A stretch of DNA of 50,413 bases from Candidatus Polarisedimenticolaceae bacterium (GTDB lineage Bacteria > Pseudomonadota > Gammaproteobacteria > Chromatiales > Chromatiaceae), in NCBI GenBank assembly GCA_021647945.1, contig JAKITT010000013.1, positions 1-50,413 of the forward strand. Reading direction: 5' to 3'. The position numbers were made by a program, and so were the translations under genes. Positions 44,273-50,413 of this stretch are shown here, in pieces. Each line of letters begins with the position of its first letter. Positions within the stretch are counted from its first letter, which is position 1. The notes beneath the pieces were generated by a model. That model made no database searches. It had not been told where the DNA came from and was given only the letters and a program-made list of their open reading frames with translations.

Positions 44273-44477
44273 TCAATACACCTCACAACACACGTTTTCA
44301 TTCCATTTGAAATCTTTGCACGAAAAACAATTTTTCATCCCAGCACCTAAAGTAGCTGCTTTAAATGAGGAAAAATTATGGGGTGTACAAAGGCCTCGAT
44401 TCATTTAAACGTAGAGCGGGCACACCACCTACACACTCTGTAGATAATGCACCCGCGCTCTGCGTCATCAAGCTGAC

Positions 44478-45476
44478 TTATGCGTTAATCAGCGCAACAG
44501 TGGTATCGAGCATACGGTTGGAGAAACCCCATTCATTGTCATACCAAGAGCAGACTTTGACCAGGGTTCCACAAGACGAAACACGGGTCAGCGTGGAGTC
44601 AAAGTTTGAGGTGGCACTGGTGTGGTTGAAGTCGATAGAGACCAGTGGTGCATCATGGTATGCCAATACTTTCCCATCTGCCGCCTTCTGCATAATTTCA
44701 TTCACTTCAGCTACCGTGGTAGCACGGCCAGCAGAGAAGCTAAGATCAACCAGTGATACGTTAATGGTCGGCACGCGGATTGCAAAACCATCCAGTTTGC
44801 CTTTCAGTTCGGGCAGTACCAAACCTACAGCAGCAGCAGCGCCAGTGCTGGTTGGGATCATCGACATGGTGGCAGAACGGGCACGACGCAGGTCAGTGTG
44901 GTAGCTATCGGTCAGCACCTGATCATTGGTGTAGGCATGAATGGTGGTCATCAAACCCGAGTTAAGGCCAATCTGCTCATGCAATGGTTTAACCATTGGG
45001 GCCAAGCAGTTGGTGGTACAAGAGGCGTTAGAGATGACCGTATCTGAAGATTTCAGAATGCCTTCGTTCACGCCGAAGACCACGGTAGCATCCACATTTT
45101 TACCAGGTGCAGAGATGATCACCTTCTTAGCGCCGGCATTCAGGTGCGGCTGACACTTCTCTTTGGTGGTGAAAAGACCAGTACACTCATGTACCACATC
45201 AACGCCCAACTTGCCCCAAGGCAGATTGTTTGGATCGCGCTCAGCACAGACAAGAATACGCTTGCCATTGACGATCATGTAATCGCCTTCAACTGACACA
45301 TCACCAGGGAACTTGCCGTGTGCCGTATCGTACTGGGTCAGATGTGCGTTGGTCGCTGCATCACCCAAATCGTTGATTGCAACGATCTCGATGTCAGTTC
45401 GGCCAGATTCAAAGAGTGCGCGCAGCACATTACGTCCGATGCGGCCATAACCGTTAATAGCGACTTTGATTGTCAT
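44478..45476 (-). CDS. gap: type I glyceraldehyde-3-phosphate dehydrogenase
   Basis: A 332-aa NAD(P)-dependent enzyme with the Rossmann start [17 protein letters not shown], catalytic Cys in [12 protein letters not shown], catalytic His in [10 protein letters not shown], and the [14 protein letters not shown] segment near the end. GGAGAGAG precedes the start. Second in the tkt-gap-pgk-pyk-fba operon, 39 nt after tkt. Residue 34 of the co-factor loop reads [10 protein letters not shown], with the Asp pattern usual for NAD-preferring enzymes. Confidence 0.98.
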   Translation of the reverse strand: MTIKVAINGYGRIGRNVLRALFESGRTDIEIVAINDLGDAATNAHLTQYDTAHGKFPGDVSVEGDYMIVNGKRILVCAERDPNNLPWGKLGVDVVHECTGLFTTKEKCQPHLNAGAKKVIISAPGKNVDATVVFGVNEGILKSSDTVISNASCTTNCLAPMVKPLHEQIGLNSGLMTTIHAYTNDQVLTDSYHTDLRRARSATMSMIPTSTGAAAAVGLVLPELKGKLDGFAIRVPTINVSLVDLSFSAGRATTVAEVNEIMQKAADGKVLAYHDAPLVSIDFNHTSATSNFDSTLTRVSSCGTLVKVCSWYDNEWGFSNRMLDTTVALINA

Positions 45477-45515
45477 AGTCTCTCTCCGTTGTTTGTAAGC
45501 GTCTGAAATGTAATT

Positions 45516-47504
45516 TTAGGCGGTGACTTCGTCTACGGCCTTAAGAAGATTATCTACTGTGAAGCCAAAGGCCTCGAAAAGCTGGCCAGCCGGCGCTGAT
45601 TCACCGAATCGGTCGATGCCGATCACTTTACCATTCAGCCCAACGTACTGATACCAGAAGTTGGTAACACCCGCCTCTACAGCCACGCGCGCAGTGATGC
45701 TGCTCGGCAACACAGATTCACGATAGGCGGCATCCTGCTCTTGAAAAGCTTCCGTACACGGCATTGAAACAACCCGAATCTGCTTGCTACTCTCTGCCGC
45801 CGCTTTAACCGCCAGACCCACCTCTGAACCAGAGGCGATGATGATCGCATCGGGTGTGCCATCACAATCGACCAGGGTGTAACCCCCTTTGGTGATATCG
45901 CTGATCTGCTGCTCGGTTCTAATTTGATGTGGCAGCCCCTGGCGTGACAGGATGTGGCTGCTTGGGCCATCGGCTTTATCAAGTGACGCCTTCCAACCCA
46001 CGGCGGTCTCTACCGCATCACATGGACGCCAGACGTGCATATTGGGCATCAGACGTAGGGTTGAGGTCTGCTCTACCGGCTGGTGGGTTGGACCATCTTC
46101 GCCCAGGCCAATCGAGTCATGGGTAAAGACAGAGATAACGCGTTGCTTCATCAATGCGGCCATACGCAGTGCGTTACGAGCATAGTCTGAGAAGACTAGA
46201 AAGGTACCTGCATAAGGGATAAAACCACCATGCAGGGCGATACCATTCATCATCGCCGTCATGCCAAACTCGCGTACGCCGTATGAGAGGTAGTTGCCAT
46301 CTTCATGGCCATCGGTGATGGCGCGTGAACCTGACCAAGCGGTCAGATTTGAGGGTGTTAGATCAGCTGAGCCACCGAGCAGTTCCGGCAGCAGTGGGCC
46401 GTAACCATTCAGAGCAATCTGTGACGCCTTACGACTGGCCGGGGACTCCCCCTTCTCGTTAATTTCAGCGATAAATTTGGCCGCTTCATCCTGCCAATTG
46501 GTTGGCAGGTCACCTGCCATACGGCGACTAAACTCTGCAGCAAGATCTGGGTGCACCTCTTTGTAGGCGGCAAATCGCTGATCCCAAGCAGATTCACTAC
46601 TTACGCCCTGCTCTTTGGCACTCCAACCACTATAGACCTGATCAGGAATGACAAAAGAGTCATGCTCCCAACCCAGCTGTTTACGGGTCAAGACAATTTC
46701 TTCACCACCCAACGGTGCACCATGGCAGTTGTGGCTACCCGCCATATTGGGCGAACCAAAACCGATGGTAGTCTTGCAACAGATCAGAGTCGGCTTATCG
46801 GTATTGTTCTTTGCTTCAATGATCGCCGCGTTGATCGCCTCGCCATCGTGACCATCAACATCACGAATCACATGCCATTGGTAGGCCTCAAAACGCTTTG
46901 CGGTGTCATCACCAAACCACCCCTTGGTTTCGCCATCAATACTGATGCCGTTGTCATCCCAGAAGGCGATCAGTTTACCCAGACCAAGCGTACCGGCCAG
47001 TGCACAACTCTCATGTGAGATGCCCTCCATCATGCAACCATCACCCAAGAAGCTGTAGGTGTGATGATCGACAACAGTATGGCTGTCACGGTTGAACTGT
47101 GCAGCCAGGGTCTTCTCAGCCAATGCCATACCAACCGCATTACTGATGCCCTGCCCTAACGGGCCGGTGGTGGTCTCAATGCCGGGGGTATCGGTACACT
47201 CAGGATGCCCTGGTGTCTTGGAACCGAGTTGACGGAAATTTTTGATCTCTTCGATGCTCAGATCATAACCGGTCAGATGCAGTAGCGAGTAGAGCAACAT
47301 CGACGCATGACCATTGGAGAGTACAAAGCGATCACGATCTGCCCAATTGGGGTTAGCGGGATTGTGCTTTAGATGATCATTCCACAACACTTCGGCGATA
47401 TCAGCCATGCCCATAGGGGCGCCAGGGTGGCCAGACTTGGCCTTCTGAATGGCATCCATACTCAGCGCGCGAATAGCGTTGGCGAGTTCTCTACGTGAGG
47501 ACAT
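45516..47504 (-). CDS. tkt: transketolase
   Basis: A thiamine-diphosphate enzyme moving two-carbon units among sugar phosphates in the pentose phosphate and Calvin cycles. The 662-aa protein has [37 protein letters not shown], the ThDP/Mg motif [14 protein letters not shown]...DNGISIDG, the pyrimidine-domain [18 protein letters not shown] and [18 protein letters not shown] precedes the ATG at 47504. It is the first gene of the five-gene carbon operon, so its upstream region (47505-47674) should hold the main promoter; no site there is clear to me. Confidence 0.98.
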   Translation of the reverse strand: MSSRRELANAIRALSMDAIQKAKSGHPGAPMGMADIAEVLWNDHLKHNPANPNWADRDRFVLSNGHASMLLYSLLHLTGYDLSIEEIKNFRQLGSKTPGHPECTDTPGIETTTGPLGQGISNAVGMALAEKTLAAQFNRDSHTVVDHHTYSFLGDGCMMEGISHESCALAGTLGLGKLIAFWDDNGISIDGETKGWFGDDTAKRFEAYQWHVIRDVDGHDGEAINAAIIEAKNNTDKPTLICCKTTIGFGSPNMAGSHNCHGAPLGGEEIVLTRKQLGWEHDSFVIPDQVYSGWSAKEQGVSSESAWDQRFAAYKEVHPDLAAEFSRRMAGDLPTNWQDEAAKFIAEINEKGESPASRKASQIALNGYGPLLPELLGGSADLTPSNLTAWSGSRAITDGHEDGNYLSYGVREFGMTAMMNGIALHGGFIPYAGTFLVFSDYARNALRMAALMKQRVISVFTHDSIGLGEDGPTHQPVEQTSTLRLMPNMHVWRPCDAVETAVGWKASLDKADGPSSHILSRQGLPHQIRTEQQISDITKGGYTLVDCDGTPDAIIIASGSEVGLAVKAAAESSKQIRVVSMPCTEAFQEQDAAYRESVLPSSITARVAVEAGVTNFWYQYVGLNGKVIGIDRFGESAPAGQLFEAFGFTVDNLLKAVDEVTA

Positions 47505-47674
47505 CTGTCCCTCCTGAAAATGAGTCTAAAAGATTACGCTTCCCCCAAAATCAGGGAGTACGATAAAAACCGGCGTATTGTCCCCCAAGATGAGGGGCGG
47601 GGCAATTGGGATATTAATAAAGAGTAGGTTGTTTGCCCCAAATGAGCAGAATTTCCAATTCAGAGTTTCCCTAC

Positions 47675-48223
47675 CTAGCGCCATTTGATCGAACAGCCCA
47701 TGCTAGCTACCTGCTCTTTCGGACCACAACCGCTCTCAGCCACCTGTTGCATCGCGGCAAACAGATCACGTCTAGCACCCGGCACCGCCTCCATTCGACT
47801 CTCATCCAACCGACCACGGTATTGCAGTTGTAGATCACCATTGTAGCCAAAGAAGTCTGGCGTACAGACCGCGCCATAAGCCTTGGCTACTGATTGGTCG
47901 CTATCGAGCAGATAGGGGAATGTAAACTGATGCTTAGTTGAAAAATGCCGCATATTATCGAAAGAGTCATCTGGGTAGGAGGCCACATCATTCGACATAA
48001 TTGCTACACTATTGATACCCAATGGTTGCAGCTCACGCGCATCACGGACGATTCGCTCAATAATTGATTTCACATAAGGACAGTGGTTACAGATGAACGT
48101 CACCAGCAAACCATTCTCCCCCTGACACTGTTGCAGCGTCCATTGACTGCCATCTACACCAAGCAAACTAAAATCGGCCGCAGTTTGTCCAAAATCACAA
48201 ATGGGTGTTGAGAGTAGAACCAT
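47675..48223 (-). CDS. thioredoxin-fold redoxin (AhpC/TSA-like)
   Basis: A 182-aa cytosolic thioredoxin-like protein with CNHCPYVKSIIERIV as the active-site helix (CxxC) and AVCTPDFFGYNG as the cis-Pro loop. This CNHCPYVK subgroup is widespread and poorly characterised; members are annotated as thioredoxin-family or redoxin proteins. The ATG at 48223 has GAGGTG at proper spacing, and an upstream in-frame TTG is unlikely. A cysteine pair near the end (ESGCGPKEQVASMGC) is notable. Role in thiol redox is probable, target unknown. Confidence 0.87.
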   Translation of the reverse strand: MVLLSTPICDFGQTAADFSLLGVDGSQWTLQQCQGENGLLVTFICNHCPYVKSIIERIVRDARELQPLGINSVAIMSNDVASYPDDSFDNMRHFSTKHQFTFPYLLDSDQSVAKAYGAVCTPDFFGYNGDLQLQYRGRLDESRMEAVPGARRDLFAAMQQVAESGCGPKEQVASMGCSIKWR

Positions 48224-48372
48224 AGTGCACCTCAATTAAGATTGATTTTACGAAAATGGAATTATGCAAAAAGCAGATTGGCGTGTAAAATTCGCCGATT
48301 CGAAACTTAATAAGATCCGGTGACGGCCGGTATTACAATATAGTATCAAGGAATCTACCGGGAGAACGACCT

Positions 48373-49545
48373 ATGGCATCTGAATACATCTTCACCTCTG
48401 AATCAGTCTCTGAGGGACACCCAGACAAAATGGCCGATCAGGTCTCTGACGCTATCCTGGATGGGATTTTAGCCGAAGACAAACACGCCCGTGTCGCCTG
48501 TGAGACGCTATTCAAAACCGGCATGGTGATGATCGCCGGTGAGATCAGCACCACAGCAAAAATCGATTATGAGAGCATCATGCGTCAGACCATTAAGGAG
48601 ATTGGTTACACCAGCTCCGAGATGGGTTTTGACTATGAGACCTGTGCAGTGATGACCGCCATCGGTCACCAATCACCCGACATCAACCAAGGCGTTGACC
48701 GCTCATGCCCTGAAGATCAAGGGGCTGGCGATCAAGGGCTGATGTTCGGTTATGCCACCAACGAAACCGATGTACTGATGCCTGCCCCCATCACCTTTGC
48801 CCACCGTTTGGTACATCGTCAGGCAGAAGTGCGTAAGAAGGGTATCCTGCCGTGGTTGCGTCCAGATGCGAAGAGCCAGGTCAGCTTCCACTATAAAGAT
48901 GGCAGACCCGTCAGCATCGATGCCATCGTGCTTTCAACACAGCATGCACCCGATATTTCGCAGGCCTCTCTGGTCGAAGCGATCCGTGAAGAGATCATCT
49001 GCCCGGTACTGGAACCAACCGGCTGGCTGACGGCTGATACCCAATACCACATCAACCCCACCGGTGCTTTCGTCATTGGTGGCCCAATGGGCGATGCGGG
49101 TCTAACGGGGCGTAAGATCATTGTTGACACCTACGGCGGCTCTGCTCGTCACGGTGGTGGCGCCTTCTCAGGTAAAGATCCATCCAAAGTGGATCGCTCT
49201 GCCGCTTACGCCGGACGTTATGTGGCCAAAAATATCGTGGCGGCCGGTCTGGCCGATCGCTGTGAGATTCAGGTCTCTTATGCCATTGGTGTCGCCGAAC
49301 CCACTTCGGTCATGATTGAGACCTATGGCACCGGAAAGATCACCGATGAGCGTATCACTGAATTGGTGCGCACCCATTTCGACCTTCGTCCCTATGGCAT
49401 CCTCAAAATGCTTGATCTACTCAATACTGACCAGATCAAATACCGCAATACAGCCGCTTACGGCCACTTCGGTCGTGAAGATGAGGGGTTCACCTGGGAA
49501 AATATCGATAAAGCTGACGCCTTGCGGGCCGACGCCGGACTATAA
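48373..49545 (+). CDS. metK: S-adenosylmethionine synthetase
   Basis: Makes SAM from methionine and ATP. The 390-aa protein has [21 protein letters not shown], the [13 protein letters not shown] hexapeptide region and the P-loop-like [26 protein letters not shown] precedes the ATG at 48373. It heads the activated-methyl cycle genes; a SAH riboswitch and ahcY follow on the same strand. Confidence 0.98.
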   Translation: MASEYIFTSESVSEGHPDKMADQVSDAILDGILAEDKHARVACETLFKTGMVMIAGEISTTAKIDYESIMRQTIKEIGYTSSEMGFDYETCAVMTAIGHQSPDINQGVDRSCPEDQGAGDQGLMFGYATNETDVLMPAPITFAHRLVHRQAEVRKKGILPWLRPDAKSQVSFHYKDGRPVSIDAIVLSTQHAPDISQASLVEAIREEIICPVLEPTGWLTADTQYHINPTGAFVIGGPMGDAGLTGRKIIVDTYGGSARHGGGAFSGKDPSKVDRSAAYAGRYVAKNIVAAGLADRCEIQVSYAIGVAEPTSVMIETYGTGKITDERITELVRTHFDLRPYGILKMLDLLNTDQIKYRNTAAYGHFGREDEGFTWENIDKADALRADAGL

Positions 49546-49661
49546 AGGAGCGCACTGAACAAATCTGGTTGGCATCACGGTTTGTTCACTGTTTCTATAA
49601 GCCGTCTATACTGTCGAGATCACCATTTTCACTGAGTGCTGATCTCGATTTACAACCCATC

Positions 49662-49730
49662 TCCGAGGAGCGTTGCGACAGGTTCAACCTGCTAGGCTCG
49701 GCGATGGCGATACATTTACAACCGCGCTCA
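49662..49730 (+). ncRNA. S-adenosylhomocysteine (SAH) riboswitch
   Basis: The sequence matches the ahcY-motif riboswitch: CCGAGGAGCGTTGCGACAGG, an 8-bp stem loop, CTAGGCTCGG pairing with CCGAG, then AACCGCGCTC pairing with GAGCG to form the pseudoknot. It lies 26 nt before the ahcY start. This class switches on expression when SAH accumulates, which fits its place before the enzyme that removes SAH. Confidence 0.93.
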
Positions 49731-49755
49731 GTTTTTCATTTTAAGGATATTGAAT

Positions 49756-50413
49756 ATGAATGCTGTTGTAGATAATGGTTTTACCGACTGCAAAATCGCC
49801 GACATCACCCTCGCTGATTGGGGCAATAAAGAGATCGCCATCGCTGAAACTGAGATGCCAGGTCTGATGTCAATCCGCGACAAATACGCCGCAGAGCAAC
49901 CTCTGAAAGGGGCACGCATCGCGGGTAGCCTGCACATGACCATCCAGACCGCAGTGCTGATTGAGGCGCTAATCGCCCTTGGTGCTGAGGTACGTTGGGT
50001 CTCCTGTAACATCTTCTCCACTCAGGATCACGCCGCAGCCGCCATCGCCGCTAAAGGTATTCCTATCTACGCCATCAAGGGTGAGACACTGGAAGAGTAT
50101 TGGGAGTACACCCACAACCTGATGGAATGGCACGACGGTGGCACCCCTAACATGATTCTTGATGATGGCGGCGATGCCACCATGCTGATTATACTTGGCG
50201 CCAAGGCCGAAACCGACCCTTCCGTGCTGGATAATCCGACCTGCGAGGAAGAGGAGGTCCTGTTTGCCCGGATAAAGAAATCGCTGGCGAAAGATCCCGC
50301 CCGTTATTCAAAAATCCGCGCCAAACTTGGCGGTGTTTCCGAGGAGACAACTACAGGTGTTCACCGTCTTTACCAGATGCAGGAAAAAGGCGAACTTCCC
50401 TTTCCGGCGATTA
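49756..50413 (+). CDS. ahcY: adenosylhomocysteinase (partial, cut by window end)
   Basis: Splits S-adenosylhomocysteine into adenosine and homocysteine. The first 219 codons are present. They show [24 protein letters not shown], the conserved [16 protein letters not shown] with [19 protein letters not shown], the [18 protein letters not shown] segment and the [13 protein letters not shown] motif. AAGGA lies eight bases before the ATG at 49756. A SAH riboswitch in the leader should raise its expression when its substrate builds up. The NAD-binding C-terminal half is beyond the window. Confidence 0.97.
   Translation, partial: MNAVVDNGFTDCKIADITLADWGNKEIAIAETEMPGLMSIRDKYAAEQPLKGARIAGSLHMTIQTAVLIEALIALGAEVRWVSCNIFSTQDHAAAAIAAKGIPIYAIKGETLEEYWEYTHNLMEWHDGGTPNMILDDGGDATMLIILGAKAETDPSVLDNPTCEEEEVLFARIKKSLAKDPARYSKIRAKLGGVSEETTTGVHRLYQMQEKGELPFPAI

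Noticed and set aside
45929-47018. Long plus-strand frames antisense to transketolase
   Set aside because: They are codon-bias shadows of tkt, with no ribosome-binding sites or recognisable domains.

Overview
This window comes from a Gram-negative gammaproteobacterium, probably a free-living or symbiotic autotroph of the sulfur-oxidiser type (Chromatiales or a relative). The taxonomic guess is inference. It rests on a tkt-gap-pgk-pyk-fba operon of the kind seen in Calvin-cycle bacteria, PilS/PilR-controlled type IV pili, LptF/LptG, the EpmA/EpmB/EF-P system, the succinylase lysine pathway, a SAH riboswitch before ahcY, and multihaem and peroxidase c-type cytochromes. Coding DNA is of moderate GC. 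The first ~1.2 kb is strikingly AT-rich and looks foreign.

Layout. 1-1218: an AT-rich island with one orphan gene that runs into the start of dapD. 1190-3561: dapD, a yffB-type ArsC-like gene and dapE (lysine and peptidoglycan precursors). 3576-4182: a complete IS200-type element just behind the stop of a PilZ-like (FimW-like) gene (4183-6030). 6065-6409: an IS5-type remnant with a second small element nested in it. 6589-9284: epmB, efp and epmA, with the epmB and efp start codons overlapping head to head. 9281-14164: type IV pilus locus (minor pilin, pilA with a sigma-54 promoter, pilR, pilS, a PP0621-family gene). 14165-15722: a decayed stretch with a small orphan gene and a 5'-truncated baeR-like fragment. 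15723-18310: peroxide defence (dihaem cytochrome c peroxidase, catalase).

18514-24851: a compact module resembling the mycobacterial decaprenyl-phosphoryl-arabinose pathway. It has a flippase-like membrane protein, a HAD-UbiA fusion, DprE1-like and DprE2-like enzymes and a divergent GT39/ArnT-like glycosyltransferase. I read it as making and using a polyprenyl-phosphate pentose donor for a surface glycan or pilin. 25324-27497: lptG and lptF (LPS export). 27627-32739: an unknown cytoplasmic protein, a YafK-type L,D-transpeptidase-fold protein, hisG, a methyltransferase, a TrhA/hemolysin III protein and a GNAT acetyltransferase. 32942-37445: a three-gene signalling operon (periplasmic binding protein, histidine kinase, HD-GYP response regulator). 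37632-40311: a triheme c7-type cytochrome, gloA and an HD-GYP-like protein that lacks the His of the HD pair. 40393-47504: central carbon operon tkt-gap-pgk-pyk-fba. 47675-50413: a redoxin, metK, a SAH riboswitch and ahcY (cut by the window end), i.e. the activated-methyl cycle.

Non-coding structure is unusually rich. There is a three-copy ~141-bp miniature element with GGGTATCCACTTC-type terminal repeats, one copy carrying an extra 51 bp with two hairpins. There are also two solo IS200-type ends, a 52-bp mini-element with TIRs and 4-bp flanking repeats, two REP-like repeats of the GCTCCTACA type, two ACCACAGAG palindromes, and a TACTAAGAAGG-type repeat present three times, two of which flank the GT39 gene. 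These dispersed elements fill most of the larger gaps between genes.
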